Source of the DNA: Vagococcus proximus
GTDB lineage: Bacteria; Bacillota; Bacilli; Lactobacillales; Vagococcaceae
Reading direction: 5' to 3'
NCBI RefSeq assembly: GCF_029143285.1
Contig: NZ_JAPDSH010000001.1
Span: 248,001-312,000, forward strand
DNA: 64,000 nt
The position numbers and the translations under genes were made by a program. Each line of letters opens with the position of its first letter. Positions within the stretch are counted from its first letter, which is position 1. Under the pieces are notes generated by a model. It was not told the DNA's origin. It did no database searches and worked only from the letters and a program-made list of their open reading frames with translations. This document shows, one piece after another, positions 8,367-20,585 of the stretch.

Positions 8367-9284
8367 ATGACGATTGCAAATTTAAAACATCTTTTAACAA
8401 TTGAAAGTTTAAAAAATGAAGAAGTGATGCAGTTAATCGAACGAGCACAGGCTTTTAAAGCAGGTGAAACGTGGCAAGCGCAGGCTGAACCAGTTTTTGT
8501 AGCAAATCTATTTTTTGAAGACAGTACGCGAACACATAAGAGTTTTGAAGTAGCCGAGCATAGACTAGGGCTCAATGTTATCCCTTTTGAAACAGCCACA
8601 AGTTCTATCAATAAAGGTGAATCGTTATATGATACTATCCTTACGCTATCAGCATTAGGTGTCTCCGCTTGTGTGATTAGACATCCAGAAGAAGATTATT
8701 ATCATGATTTGATTGAAAGTCCTACGATTCGGACAGCTATCATAAATGGGGGTGACGGCAGTGGGCAACACCCTTCACAGTGTCTACTAGATATGATGAC
8801 CATTTATGAAGAGTTTGGGACGTTTAAAGGGTTAACGGTTGGAATAGTCGGGGATTTAAATCATTCACGAGTAGCAAAATCCAATATGGCACTTTTAAGA
8901 CGCTTAGGGGTAACCGTCTATTTCTCAGGACCGAGAGAGTGGTTTAACCCGAAGTTTGAAGCATTTGGTGAGTATTTCGAAATAGATGAGTTAGTAAAAA
9001 AAGTTGATGTTTTGATGTCACTAAGAGTTCAGCATGAGCGTCACAATACAGGAACTGTTTTTTCAAAAGAGAGCTATCACGAACAATACGGGTTAACGGT
9101 TGAGCGCAGTAAGTTTTTAAAACCAGAAGCAATTATCATGCACCCGGCGCCGGTTAATCGTGATGTCGAACTGGCAGATGAACTGGTTGAGAGCTTACAG
9201 TCCAGAATCGTAAGTCAAATGACAAATGGGGTCTTTATGAGAATGGCAATTTTAGAATCTATCTTAGAAGGGAAGTCGTTATAA
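8367..9284 (+). CDS. pyrB: Aspartate carbamoyltransferase
   Basis: Joins carbamoyl phosphate and aspartate to carbamoyl aspartate. The 305 residues contain the carbamoyl phosphate motif [10 protein letters not shown] near 52-61, HPSQCLLD near 131-138 and HPAPVNRD near 258-265. No regulatory pyrI gene follows, as usual in Gram-positives. The stop overlaps the pyrC start (TAATG). Confidence 0.98.
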   Translation: MTIANLKHLLTIESLKNEEVMQLIERAQAFKAGETWQAQAEPVFVANLFFEDSTRTHKSFEVAEHRLGLNVIPFETATSSINKGESLYDTILTLSALGVSACVIRHPEEDYYHDLIESPTIRTAIINGGDGSGQHPSQCLLDMMTIYEEFGTFKGLTVGIVGDLNHSRVAKSNMALLRRLGVTVYFSGPREWFNPKFEAFGEYFEIDELVKKVDVLMSLRVQHERHNTGTVFSKESYHEQYGLTVERSKFLKPEAIIMHPAPVNRDVELADELVESLQSRIVSQMTNGVFMRMAILESILEGKSL

Positions 9285-10573
9285 TGAAACTTTTACTAAA
9301 AAATGGGCAGGTCGTATCAGAACATAATCAAACCATTCCAAGTGATATTTGGATAGAGGATAAAAAAATAAAAGCCATCGGATTAGATTTTGAAAAAGAA
9401 GGGATCGAATTTGATAGAATTGTGGATTTGGATGGACATTTAGTAACACCAGGATTAGTTGACCTTCATGTCCACTTTAGAGAACCTGGTTTTTGTCATA
9501 AAGAAACGATTGAAACTGGAAGTAAGGCGGCTGCAAGGGGAGGCTACACAACAGTATGTGCCATGCCAAACTTAAACCCAGTTCCTGATACATTAGAAAA
9601 ATATAACGATTTAAAAAATAGAATTGAACAAGACAGTGTGATAAAAATCCATCACTATGCGCCGATTACGCATTCACTTAATTCAGAAGAAATTGTCGAT
9701 ATGGATGAGTTAACGAAAGCAGGTGCCCCAGCTTTCACTAATGATGGTGTCGGTGTTCAGACTGCTGGGACAATGTACTTGGCAATGAAAGAAGCAGCAA
9801 AGAATAACAGACCACTGGTGGCGCACACGGAAGACGAGAGCTTATTGTTCGGAGGCTGTATGCATAAAGGGAAGAAATCAGAGGAGTTAGGGTTACCTGG
9901 GATTATGAGTGCGACCGAATCCTCACAGATTGCTAGAGACTTGCTCTTAGCAGAAGAAACAGGTGCTCACTACCATATCTGTCATGTGTCAACAAAAGAA
10001 AGTGTTCGTATTATTAGAGAAGCGAAACGGGCCGGTGTAAACGTAAGCTGCGAGGTTTGTCCTCATCATTTAATTTTAGCCGATCACATCATTACAGAAG
10101 ACCACGGCAGATTTAAAATGAATCCACCACTTAGAGCAGAAGACGACAGACAAGCTTTAATTGAAGGGTTACGAGATGGCACAATCGATTGTATCGCAAC
10201 CGACCATGCCCCACATTCAGAAGAGGAAAAAAATCAGAGCATGCTCAATGCTCCATTTGGGATAGTCGGCAGTGAAACGGCATTCTCATTAATGTATACC
10301 CACTTTGTAAAGGCAGGCATCTTTACATTAGAGCAAGTTTGTCGATGGATGACAGTTGAGCCAGCAAGATTATTTAATTTAGAAGCAGGGTGTTTGCAAG
10401 TTGGAGGCTCAGCAGACATTGCGGTTTTTGATATTGATACAGAAGTAGATATTGAAAAAGAAGACTTCTTATCAAAATCATGTAATACCCCATTTCTTGG
10501 GTGGAAAGTTTTAGGAGAAACCGTTCTGACAGTAGTCGACGGTACAATTGTTTGGGAGAGAGGGGACGCATAA
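9284..10573 (+). CDS. pyrC: Dihydroorotase
   Basis: Zinc amidohydrolase that closes carbamoyl aspartate to dihydroorotate. It has 429 residues, the type I length. Metal ligands His62 and His64 lie in [10 protein letters not shown], and the TDHAPH segment near residue 305 carries the catalytic aspartate. It overlaps pyrB upstream and carA downstream, each by a TAATG junction. Confidence 0.98.
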   Translation: MKLLLKNGQVVSEHNQTIPSDIWIEDKKIKAIGLDFEKEGIEFDRIVDLDGHLVTPGLVDLHVHFREPGFCHKETIETGSKAAARGGYTTVCAMPNLNPVPDTLEKYNDLKNRIEQDSVIKIHHYAPITHSLNSEEIVDMDELTKAGAPAFTNDGVGVQTAGTMYLAMKEAAKNNRPLVAHTEDESLLFGGCMHKGKKSEELGLPGIMSATESSQIARDLLLAEETGAHYHICHVSTKESVRIIREAKRAGVNVSCEVCPHHLILADHIITEDHGRFKMNPPLRAEDDRQALIEGLRDGTIDCIATDHAPHSEEEKNQSMLNAPFGIVGSETAFSLMYTHFVKAGIFTLEQVCRWMTVEPARLFNLEAGCLQVGGSADIAVFDIDTEVDIEKEDFLSKSCNTPFLGWKVLGETVLTVVDGTIVWERGDA

Positions 10574-11658
10574 TGAAACGAGTATTAATACTAGAAGACG
10601 GTACAACATTTTATGGAGAAGGGTTTGGTGCTGAGCGATTAACAACAGGAGAAGTTGTTTTTACAACAGGAATGACTGGCTATCAAGAGGCCATAACAGA
10701 TCAAAGTTTTAACGGTCAGATTATCACCTTTACCTACCCCTTAGTCGGAAATTATGGCATTAACCGTGATGACTTCGAGTCAATCGAACCTACTTGTCAA
10801 GGCGTAGTCGTCGGTGAACACGCACGAGTACCTTCAAACTGGCGCAGTCATCTCTCACTAGATAGTTTTTTGAAAACTAAAAATATACCAGGCATCTCTG
10901 GTATTGATACCCGAAAATTAACCCGAAAATTAAGAGAGGAAGGCACGATTAAAGGTTGTATTGTTGATGCAGGTGATGAGGTTAATATTGATCATGCTTT
11001 TGACGCACTTAAAGCAACAGTAATGCCAACTAACCAAGTGGCACAAGTGTCATGTAGTAAGCCTTACCCAAGTCCGGGAACAGGCAGAAATGTAGTGGTC
11101 GTAGATTTTGGATTAAAACACAGTATTCTTAGAGAATTAAGCAAACGTAACTGTAACATTACCGTATTGCCATATGATACAACAGCCGAGGCTATCCTAA
11201 CTCTAAAACCTGATGGTGTCATGTTAAGCAATGGACCTGGCGATCCAAAAGATTTACCAGAAGTTCTAGAAATGATTAGAGGGATTCAAGGGAAGGTGCC
11301 AATCTTTGGAATTTGCTTAGGACACCAATTATTCGCCTTAGCCAATCATGCCGATACTTATAAAATGCGTTTTGGACATCGTGGTTTTAACCATCCTGTC
11401 AGAGAAATTGCAACAGGTCGTGTCGATTTCACCTCACAAAATCACGGATATGCGGTTGACCCTGAAAGTATTGACGATGAGGTCTTACTTATTACTCACC
11501 GTGAGATTAATGATGAGACAGTTGAAGGGCTAAAGCATAAGAGTTACCCAGCCTTTACGGTTCAATTTCATCCAGATGCAGCACCGGGTCCTACAGACGC
11601 ACTGTACTTGTTTGATAACTTTATGGATTTAATGGATACATGGAAGGAGACTCTTTAA
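10573..11658 (+). CDS. carA: Carbamoyl phosphate synthase, small (glutaminase) subunit
   Basis: Releases ammonia from glutamine for CarB. It has 361 residues. The glutaminase nucleophile is Cys248 in GICLGHQ. The catalytic His333 is followed by Asp335 (QFHPDA) where the E. coli enzyme has Glu; this is a conservative change and I do not infer loss of function. The open frame extends 24 codons upstream into pyrC, but the ATG at 10573 overlapping the pyrC stop matches the family start. carB follows directly. Confidence 0.97.
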   Translation: MKRVLILEDGTTFYGEGFGAERLTTGEVVFTTGMTGYQEAITDQSFNGQIITFTYPLVGNYGINRDDFESIEPTCQGVVVGEHARVPSNWRSHLSLDSFLKTKNIPGISGIDTRKLTRKLREEGTIKGCIVDAGDEVNIDHAFDALKATVMPTNQVAQVSCSKPYPSPGTGRNVVVVDFGLKHSILRELSKRNCNITVLPYDTTAEAILTLKPDGVMLSNGPGDPKDLPEVLEMIRGIQGKVPIFGICLGHQLFALANHADTYKMRFGHRGFNHPVREIATGRVDFTSQNHGYAVDPESIDDEVLLITHREINDETVEGLKHKSYPAFTVQFHPDAAPGPTDALYLFDNFMDLMDTWKETL

Positions 11659-11659
11659 G

Positions 11660-14600
11660 ATGGCAAAACGAACTGACCTAAAAAAAATTATGGTGATAGG
11701 CTCTGGCCCAATAGTAATTGGGCAAGCCGCAGAATTTGATTATGCAGGAACACAAGCTTGTCTTGCACTTAAAGAAGAAGGGTATGAGGTTATCTTAGTT
11801 AATTCAAACCCAGCGACAATAATGACGGATAAGGAAATCGCAGATAAAGTTTACATCGAACCGATTACGTTAGAATTTGTCTCACGTATCTTAAGAACGG
11901 AACAACCTGATGCGATTGTACCAACTTTAGGTGGTCAAACAGGACTAAACATGGCGATGGAATTAGCAAAATCAGGCATATTAGAAGAGTTGAACATTGA
12001 ATTATTAGGAACAAAACTATCAGCTATAGATCAAGCTGAAGACCGTGATTTATTTAAACAACTGATGGAAGAACTAGATCAACCGATACCTGAAAGTGAC
12101 ATTGTAACAACAGTAGAAGAAGCGGTAACATTTGCAGCGACAATCGGTTACCCTGTTATTGTTAGACCTGCTTTCACGCTAGGTGGAACAGGTGGCGGTA
12201 TGTGCGACACGCAAGCTGAATTAGAGGCGATTTGTGAGAATGGCTTAAAACAATCTCCAGTGACACAGTGCCTAATCGAAAAAAGTATTGCAGGGTTTAA
12301 AGAGATTGAATATGAAGTGATGCGAGATAGTCATGATAATGCATTAGTTGTTTGTAACATGGAAAATTTTGATCCTGTAGGTATTCACACGGGTGACTCA
12401 ATTGTATTTGCGCCAACACAGACCCTTTCAGATGTTGAAAATCAAATGTTAAGGGAAGCATCGTTAAAAATCATCAGAGCGTTAAAAATCGAAGGCGGTT
12501 GTAACGTCCAGCTGGCTCTTGATCCACATAGTTTTAACTACTATGTAATTGAAGTTAACCCACGTGTGAGTCGTTCATCAGCTCTTGCGAGTAAAGCGAC
12601 AGGCTATCCTATTGCGAAGTTAGCGGCTAAGATTGCAGTTGGCTTAACATTAGATGAAATGTACAATCCAGTAACTGAAACAACCTATGCTCAGTTTGAA
12701 CCAGCTCTAGATTATGTGGTAGCTAAAATTCCACGCTGGCCTTTTGATAAGTTTGAAAAAGGTGAACGTCTACTTGGGACACAGATGAAGGCGACAGGGG
12801 AGGTTATGGCGATTGGACGCAATATTGAAGAAGCGTTGCTAAAAGCTGTCCGTTCCTTAGAAATAGGAGCGCCTTATATGGAATTAAAGGAGTTGGCCGA
12901 GTGTACGGATGATGCCTTAATTGAAGGAACCGTTCGTGCGAAAGATGATCGACTTTTCTACTTGGCAGAAGCGATTAGACGTGGCTATACGATAAAAGAA
13001 TTATCAGAGCTGACGAAAGTTGATTTGTTTTTCTTAGATAAATTGCTTCATATTATTGAATTAGAACAGGAATTAGTAACATCTAAACATGACGTGGCTG
13101 TTTTAAGGCATGCTAAGAAGTATGGCATCCCAGATGTGAAAATCGCCGAACTTTGGGGTGAAAGTGAATCAGAAGTTAGAGAATTTCGAACAGCGAACCA
13201 TATCCAACCTGTCTTTAAAATGGTGGATACTTGTGCCGCAGAGTTTGAATCAGCAACGCCTTACTTCTATAGCACTTATGAGGAAGAAAATGAAAGTCTC
13301 GTATCAGAAAAAGAATCAATCCTAGTCTTAGGTTCAGGACCAATTCGAATCGGGCAAGGGGTAGAATTTGATTACGCAACGGTTCATTCAGTAAAAGCAA
13401 TCCAAGAACTGGGATATGAAGCTATTATCATGAACAGTAACCCTGAAACAGTCTCGACGGATTTTTCAATCTCAGACAAACTTTATTTTGAACCACTAAC
13501 ATTAGAAGACGTTCTAAATGTTATCGAATTGGAAAAACCTAAAGGTGTCATCGTTCAATTTGGTGGACAGACAGCCATTAATTTAGCGGAGCCTTTATCA
13601 AAAGCAGGCGTTAAAATCATAGGAACAACAATTGAAGATTTGGATCGTGCGGAGAACCGTGATTTATTTGAACAAGCCTTAAAAGAATTAGACATTCCTC
13701 AACCTCCAGGTGATACGGCAACAAGCAGTGAAGAAGCGGTGGCGATTGCAAGTCGAATAGGCTATCCAGTCTTAGTTAGACCAAGCTATGTTTTAGGTGG
13801 CCGAGCAATGGAGATTGTTGAAAATGAAGAGGATTTGAGACGTTATATGGTAGAAGCGGTTAAAGCCTCGCCAGAACATCCAGTTTTAGTTGATAGCTAT
13901 TTAGTCGGGATGGAGTGCGAAGTCGATGCAATCTGTGATGGGAAAGAAGTACTCATCCCTGGCATCATGGAACACATCGAACGTGCGGGTGTTCACTCGG
14001 GAGATTCGATGGCCGTCTATCCTCCACAAAATTTAAGTGAGGAAATGAAGGCAACGATTGCCGATTATACGACTCGCTTAGCTCTAGGATTAAATTGTTT
14101 AGGGATGATGAATGTTCAATTCGTTATTCATCAAGATGTGGCGTATGTCATTGAAGTTAACCCCCGAGCAAGTCGAACAGTACCATTTTTAAGTAAAGTA
14201 ACGGATATTCCAATGGCTCAAGTGGCGACACAATTAATTTTAGGGAAAACATTAAAAGAATTAGGCTACGCTAAAGGACTAGCACCTGAGAGCAAGCAGG
14301 TTCATGTTAAAGCACCGGTCTTCTCCTTTGCTAAGTTATTAAAAGTTGACACCTACTTAGGACCAGAGATGAAATCAACAGGTGAAGTTATGGGAACCGA
14401 CCAAACTTTAGAGAAAGCTCTTTATAAAGCCTTTGAGGCAAGTGGCATGCATCTTCCGACCTATGGTTCAGTCTTGTTGACAATCGCAGATGAAGCAAAA
14501 GAAGAAGCGTTAGAAATTGCCAAACGTTTTGCAGCTATCGGCTACCGTTTAGTGGCAACAGAAGGAACTGCAAAATTCTTAGAAGCATCTGGTTTAGGTG

Positions 14601-14839
14601 TGACTGAGATTTCTAAAATTGCCGATGAGACAGGACGTACGATATTAGACTATATTCGCGAAGGAGATGTTCAAGTCGTCGTTAATACCATGGATAAAAA
14701 ACGGACAGTTGCAACAGATGGTTTCTTGATTAGACGAGAAGCTGTTGAACATGGTGTCCCATTATTCACTTCGCTTGATACAGCACGCGCTATTTTAAAA
14801 GTATTAGAATCACAAGCCTTTAACGTTAAAGCATTGTAA
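11660..14839 (+). CDS. carB: Carbamoyl phosphate synthase, large subunit
   Basis: Makes carbamoyl phosphate from bicarbonate, ammonia and two ATP. The 1059 residues show the expected duplication: two ATP-grasp halves starting with [11 protein letters not shown] near residue 12 and [11 protein letters not shown] near 556, and a C-terminal MGS-like allosteric domain after about 930 ([13 protein letters not shown]). It starts directly after the carA stop. Confidence 0.98.
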   Translation: MAKRTDLKKIMVIGSGPIVIGQAAEFDYAGTQACLALKEEGYEVILVNSNPATIMTDKEIADKVYIEPITLEFVSRILRTEQPDAIVPTLGGQTGLNMAMELAKSGILEELNIELLGTKLSAIDQAEDRDLFKQLMEELDQPIPESDIVTTVEEAVTFAATIGYPVIVRPAFTLGGTGGGMCDTQAELEAICENGLKQSPVTQCLIEKSIAGFKEIEYEVMRDSHDNALVVCNMENFDPVGIHTGDSIVFAPTQTLSDVENQMLREASLKIIRALKIEGGCNVQLALDPHSFNYYVIEVNPRVSRSSALASKATGYPIAKLAAKIAVGLTLDEMYNPVTETTYAQFEPALDYVVAKIPRWPFDKFEKGERLLGTQMKATGEVMAIGRNIEEALLKAVRSLEIGAPYMELKELAECTDDALIEGTVRAKDDRLFYLAEAIRRGYTIKELSELTKVDLFFLDKLLHIIELEQELVTSKHDVAVLRHAKKYGIPDVKIAELWGESESEVREFRTANHIQPVFKMVDTCAAEFESATPYFYSTYEEENESLVSEKESILVLGSGPIRIGQGVEFDYATVHSVKAIQELGYEAIIMNSNPETVSTDFSISDKLYFEPLTLEDVLNVIELEKPKGVIVQFGGQTAINLAEPLSKAGVKIIGTTIEDLDRAENRDLFEQALKELDIPQPPGDTATSSEEAVAIASRIGYPVLVRPSYVLGGRAMEIVENEEDLRRYMVEAVKASPEHPVLVDSYLVGMECEVDAICDGKEVLIPGIMEHIERAGVHSGDSMAVYPPQNLSEEMKATIADYTTRLALGLNCLGMMNVQFVIHQDVAYVIEVNPRASRTVPFLSKVTDIPMAQVATQLILGKTLKELGYAKGLAPESKQVHVKAPVFSFAKLLKVDTYLGPEMKSTGEVMGTDQTLEKALYKAFEASGMHLPTYGSVLLTIADEAKEEALEIAKRFAAIGYRLVATEGTAKFLEASGLGVTEISKIADETGRTILDYIREGDVQVVVNTMDKKRTVATDGFLIRREAVEHGVPLFTSLDTARAILKVLESQAFNVKAL

Positions 14840-14863
14840 GAAAACACATTCTAGGAGGAAACC

Positions 14864-16556
<1,693 letters not shown>

Positions 16557-16557
<1 letters not shown>

Positions 16558-17285
16558 TGAAAAGACCGATTATTGCATTAGATTTACCAAGCCGTCAGGC
16601 GATTGATGACTTTTTAAGTCACTTTCCAAAAGACGAGTCATTGTATTTAAAAGTTGGAATGGAATTATATTATCAAGAGGGGCCCGCGATTGTGAGATAT
16701 TTGAAAGAATTAGGGCATGATATCTTCCTTGATTTAAAAATGCATGATATTCCTAATACTGTAGAACGTGCGATGAAAGGAATTGCTGGTTTAGGAATCA
16801 AGTTAACTAATATTCACGCAGCTGGTGGGAAAGAAATGATGGTGGCAGCAGTGAGAGGATTAGAGACGGGGAAACCTTCTGCTCAAACACGACCTCAACT
16901 TATCGCAGTTACTCAGTTGACGTCCACATCAGATGAACAAGTTAAAGAGGAACAGTTAATACCAGTCGGCGTTTCAGAAAGTGCGAAGCATTATGCAAGG
17001 TTAACACATGAGAGTGGAGTGGATGGTGTAGTTTGTTCAGCCTTAGAGGTTGAGGCAATTAAAAAGGCAACAGCATCCGACTTTATCTGTTTAACACCTG
17101 GCATTAGACCTAAAGGTACAGAAATTGGAGATCAAAAAAGGGTGGTGACACCAGAGATGGCTTATACAATTGGATCTGATCTAATAGTCGTTGGCCGTCC
17201 CATTACTCAAGCAGAAAATCCTTATGAAGTCTATCTAACAATAAAAAAAGAATGGAATGGAGAGAAATCAGATGCCAACACCTAG
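16557..17285 (+). CDS. pyrF: Orotidine 5'-phosphate decarboxylase
   Basis: Converts OMP to UMP. It has 242 residues. The catalytic Asp-x-Lys-x-x-Asp is at 59-64 (DLKMHD), and the C-terminal VGRPIT phosphate loop is present near 215-220. It overlaps pyrD by one base and pyrE by 14 bases. Confidence 0.98.
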
Positions 17286-17898
17286 TCAATTAGTCGCTCA
17301 AAAATTATTAGAAATAAAAGCGGTTAGCTTGCAACCGACAGAGCCGTTCACATGGGCAAGTGGGATTAAAAGCCCAATTTATTGTGACAATCGTTTAACA
17401 ATGGGATTTCCAGAAGTGAGACGCTTAATTGCAGAAGGCTTAGCTGATAAAATAAAAGAATCTTATCCAGATGTTGAGGTGATTGCAGGAACAGCAACTG
17501 CTGGCATACCTCATGCTGCTTGGGTATCAGAAATTCTTAATCTACCAATGATTTATATTAGAGGAAAAGCAAAAGGACACGGTAAAGGCAATCAAATTGA
17601 AGGGGGTCTTCACGAGGGGCAAAAGGTTGTGATTATAGAAGATCTAATTTCAACTGGAGGCAGTGTTTTAGAAGCAGTAAGTGCGACTGAAGAAGCAGGC
17701 GCAAGTGTGCTAGGAGTGATGGCTATCTTCACCTATGGATTACCAAAAGGCATACAGGCTTTTGAAGAAGCGGGTGTAACGGTCGATACCTTATCAAGTT
17801 ACGATATTTTAATCCAAGAAGCCTTAGAAATTGACGCAATTAATTCTGATGAGTTAAAATTATTACAAAGCTGGAAGCAAGACCCAACGGCTTGGTAA
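17272..17898 (+). CDS. pyrE: Orotate phosphoribosyltransferase
   Basis: Transfers orotate to PRPP to make OMP. It has 208 residues. The PRPP motif [13 protein letters not shown] is near 117-129. The start at 17272 (MPTPSQ) with GGAGAG upstream is preferred to an ATG at 17257 that precedes this site. It overlaps the end of pyrF by 14 bases. No terminator is seen before the carbonic anhydrase gene 24 bases on. Confidence 0.96.
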   Translation: MPTPSQLVAQKLLEIKAVSLQPTEPFTWASGIKSPIYCDNRLTMGFPEVRRLIAEGLADKIKESYPDVEVIAGTATAGIPHAAWVSEILNLPMIYIRGKAKGHGKGNQIEGGLHEGQKVVIIEDLISTGGSVLEAVSATEEAGASVLGVMAIFTYGLPKGIQAFEEAGVTVDTLSSYDILIQEALEIDAINSDELKLLQSWKQDPTAW

Positions 17899-17922
17899 TA
17901 AGATAAAATAGGGAGTGATTGG

Positions 17923-18621
17923 ATGACAATACAACATATTTACACAGAGAAAAAGGAAAAGTTAGCTGATTTAGCAGCCTTACCTTTAAAAAACTTTGAA
18001 GATGGGATGCAAGTTTTTCAGTACCAATCACCTATTGATTTTGGGGATGTTAAGGAAGTTGTTTCGGAACCAGAATTAGATTTAACTCTTCATTATGAGA
18101 CAGAAGAATACAAGCAAGATGTTTTTGGTGGATCGTATCACTTAGTCCCACTTGAAAATAAAAGCTACTTAACATTTGAAGGGCAACGTTTTGATTTAGT
18201 TGATATTCATGTCCATTTTCCAAGTGAACATACCTTCAAAGATCAAGCGAGCAAATTTGAATTCCATATCGTACATGAAAGTGCTGAGGGAGAGAACTTA
18301 GTTATTGGTATCTTATACGAAGGAGTAGAAGATGAGTATCTAGAAGAAGGACCTGAGAGACGTGATGTCATGAAGGAGCTTTTCTTAGAACGAGAGAATA
18401 TGACTTTTAATCCAAAAACATACTTACCACAGCCGTTAAGTTACTATCATTTTGTAGGCTCACTAACAACGCCACCGTACTCTGGACCAGTATTATGGTT
18501 CATGATGGATGAGATGCAGTACGCGAACATGTCTATCATTAAACGAGTAAAAGAGCATGTGCCGATTAACAATAATCGTGTCACATTTGATCTACAAGAT
18601 CGTATTATTTATCATAATTAA
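17923..18621 (+). CDS. Alpha-class carbonic anhydrase, cytoplasmic
   Basis: Interconverts CO2 and bicarbonate. The 232 residues show the alpha-class zinc site: His96 and His98 in DIHVHF, and His115 in EFHIVH, with the gatekeeping SEHT at 101-104 and SLTTPPY near 183-189. There is no signal peptide, although many bacterial alpha enzymes are exported, so the cytoplasm is predicted. It lies 24 bp after pyrE with a GGGAG site, no intervening terminator, and ends the operon. The position suggests it supplies bicarbonate to CarAB; this is inference from the neighbourhood. Confidence 0.9.
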   Translation: MTIQHIYTEKKEKLADLAALPLKNFEDGMQVFQYQSPIDFGDVKEVVSEPELDLTLHYETEEYKQDVFGGSYHLVPLENKSYLTFEGQRFDLVDIHVHFPSEHTFKDQASKFEFHIVHESAEGENLVIGILYEGVEDEYLEEGPERRDVMKELFLERENMTFNPKTYLPQPLSYYHFVGSLTTPPYSGPVLWFMMDEMQYANMSIIKRVKEHVPINNNRVTFDLQDRIIYHN

Positions 18622-18622
18622 T

Positions 18623-18666
18623 AAAGGAGTTGGGAGTCTGATTAGGCTTTCAACTCTTTTATTTTA
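18623..18666 (+). terminator. Terminator of the pyr operon
   Basis: A 10-bp outer stem (18623-18632 with 18651-18660, one G-U pair) and T-rich tail just after the carbonic anhydrase stop. Confidence 0.7.
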
Positions 18667-18741
18667 ATAAGCCGTAGAAATTTGCTATACTTTTAAAAGA
18701 AGTCAGCCATTTTAGGCAGAGAAAAGTGAGGACGATAAGAG

Positions 18742-19656
18742 ATGAAAATAGGTGTTATGGGCTTAGGTAATATCTGCCAAAAAGCTTACTTACCGATAAT
18801 GAATAACATGAGAGCAGATATTGATTGGCATTTTTATTCACGTCAAGAAGAAAAATTAAAGGCATTACAGCAACAATTTGGGTGGCAAAATGTAACAACA
18901 GATTTTGACCAGTTTTTATCATCAGGCATCGAAGCTATTTTTATTCACACACCAACAGCGACACATAGTGAGCTTATTAAACAATTTTTAACAGCAGGTA
19001 TCCACGTGTTTGTCGATAAACCAGTAAGTGAGGAGTTTGATGACGTTCAAGAATTACACGACTTAGCGGCTGAAAAAAACTTAGTATTAATGACAGGATT
19101 TAACCGACGTTATGCGCCGTTAAACACTGAACTGAAAAAGGTAGCGGATAAACGTTTAATTATCGCTCAAAAAAATCGTATGCAGCCTAAGACGGACGTA
19201 AAATTTGAAGTCTTCGATATGATGATTCATATGGTTGATACGACGCTGTATTTATTAGATGAGCCGATCGAAGAAGCAAGCTATGAGGTCGTGGCGACAG
19301 AAGATGGACGTTTAAGACGGGCGATGATTTTATTTAAAACAGAAAATACAACTGCCATAACGTCAACCAATATGGAGGCAGGTGCTCATACAGAGACGGT
19401 TGAAATCCAAGGTTTAACTGGAACTTATACTGTCTCTAACTTATCTGAATTAGTAAAAAACGAACGAGGCACTGTTCAAATAGAAGGGTTTGGTGACTGG
19501 GAAAATACCCTAGCGAAACGTGGGTTTAAACAAGCGATTGACTTGTTTGTTGATGTGCTTAAAACACAAGATAAACGTGTTGTAGAACTAGCTGAACAAT
19601 CGTTAGTGACCCATTATTATGTTAATAAATTATACCAAAGCTATTTGGAAAATTAG
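18742..19656 (+). CDS. Gfo/Idh/MocA family oxidoreductase
   Basis: NAD(P)-dependent sugar-type dehydrogenase of 304 residues. The N-terminal Rossmann motif is GVMGLGNICQKAYLP at 4-18, and the family segment VDKPVSEE (with the conserved Lys-Pro) is near 94-101; the C-terminal part forms the usual alpha/beta substrate domain. It resembles the MviM/YceM-like group. The substrate is unknown. A HAD phosphatase gene follows after 30 bp, so the pair may be co-transcribed. Confidence 0.82.
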   Translation: MKIGVMGLGNICQKAYLPIMNNMRADIDWHFYSRQEEKLKALQQQFGWQNVTTDFDQFLSSGIEAIFIHTPTATHSELIKQFLTAGIHVFVDKPVSEEFDDVQELHDLAAEKNLVLMTGFNRRYAPLNTELKKVADKRLIIAQKNRMQPKTDVKFEVFDMMIHMVDTTLYLLDEPIEEASYEVVATEDGRLRRAMILFKTENTTAITSTNMEAGAHTETVEIQGLTGTYTVSNLSELVKNERGTVQIEGFGDWENTLAKRGFKQAIDLFVDVLKTQDKRVVELAEQSLVTHYYVNKLYQSYLEN

Positions 19657-19685
19657 GGTTTAGGTATGTTATAAGGAGGAGTAGT

Positions 19686-20435
19686 ATGAATTTTGTTTTT
19701 GATATGGACGGGACAGTCTGTTTTGATGGCATGACGATAGACCCGAGAGTGACGTCATTTTTAGCGGAAGAAATCCATCGTCATCCATCACATCAGCTTG
19801 TTTTTGCATCGGCTCGGCCAGTGCGTGATATGTTACCACTGCTACCAACTGATCTAAAGGATTGTCATTTAATTGGGAGTAATGGCGCTATGCATTATAG
19901 TGGATTAGAAGCCAAATGGTTTGAAACCATCAAAAAAGAAGATGCTTCTTATATTCGTGAGTATGTCTCACATAAGCAGCTAGATTATTTATTTGATGAC
20001 AAATGGAATTATGCGTGCCAAGGTGACACATTGAGTTTACTTAGAAGTCGTTTAGATATTTTAAAGAAAGCACAAAATGTAGCGATTACGGCTGTTCATG
20101 AGCCTGTTAAAATTTTGGTGAGTAACTACTTAAATGAGACAGAATTAATGACAGATTTTGCTCATCTTGGTGTAGATTGTAATATATATCCTACAGAGCG
20201 CTGTTTAGATGTGACAAAAACGGGTGTCAATAAAGCATCAGCAATTGAAAAGGTTCTCGACGGGGCTTCTTATGTGGCCTTTGGAAATGATAGAAATGAT
20301 AAAGAGATGTTACGACAAGCTAGTTTTGGTGTGGGCGTGGGGTCTAGTCAAGAGATAAAAGAGATTGTGGATAGGATGGTAGAAGAAAACCCATTACAAA
20401 TTATCCAACAAGTGAAACAAATTTTAGCAAGTTAG
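19686..20435 (+). CDS. HAD-superfamily hydrolase (Cof/sugar-phosphatase type)
   Basis: Phosphatase-like protein of 249 residues in the Cof/type IIB HAD group. The nucleophile motif DMDGT is at 6-10; a serine-containing FASAR motif follows near 40; the C-terminal acidic motif is GNDRNDKEML near 200. A perfect AAGGAGG site precedes the start. The substrate is unknown; sugar phosphates are typical. It is close behind the oxidoreductase gene. Confidence 0.85.
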   Translation: MNFVFDMDGTVCFDGMTIDPRVTSFLAEEIHRHPSHQLVFASARPVRDMLPLLPTDLKDCHLIGSNGAMHYSGLEAKWFETIKKEDASYIREYVSHKQLDYLFDDKWNYACQGDTLSLLRSRLDILKKAQNVAITAVHEPVKILVSNYLNETELMTDFAHLGVDCNIYPTERCLDVTKTGVNKASAIEKVLDGASYVAFGNDRNDKEMLRQASFGVGVGSSQEIKEIVDRMVEENPLQIIQQVKQILAS

Positions 20436-20503
20436 CTAGATAGTTGTATTTTATTTTAGTAGGACTTATGGTAGTCTTAAGATAATAAAATAACAAGTTG
20501 AGT

Positions 20504-20566
20504 GAGGACATTTACTAATTGAGAGGCATGACCTGTCTTCTTTTAGTAGATGTTTTTTCTTTTTTG
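20504..20566 (+). promoter_or_regulatory. Attenuator-like leader of the ClC gene
   Basis: ACATTTACTA (20508-20517) pairs with TAGTAGATGT (20544-20553, one G-U pair), followed by a long T-rich tract: a terminator with a large loop. GAGGACA (20504-20510) can instead pair with TGTCTTC (20534-20540), which excludes part of that stem. Two exclusive structures 20-80 bases before a transporter start suggest regulated termination. It does not match the fluoride riboswitch consensus I know. Confidence 0.4.
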
Positions 20567-20585
20567 ATAGGAAAGGTCGAACGTG

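Noticed and set aside
7997-8611. Long minus-strand frame of 204 codons over pyrP and pyrB
   Set aside because: It is antisense to two well-supported genes and its product has no domain features or ribosome site.
10573-11658. CarA catalytic Glu replaced by Asp as a sign of a dead glutaminase
   Set aside because: The change is conservative, Cys and His are intact, and I recall similar sequences in other lactic acid bacteria, so loss of function is not supported.
20436-20585. Fluoride riboswitch before the ClC gene
   Set aside because: I could not find the conserved fluoride aptamer sequence; only an attenuator-like pairing is supported.
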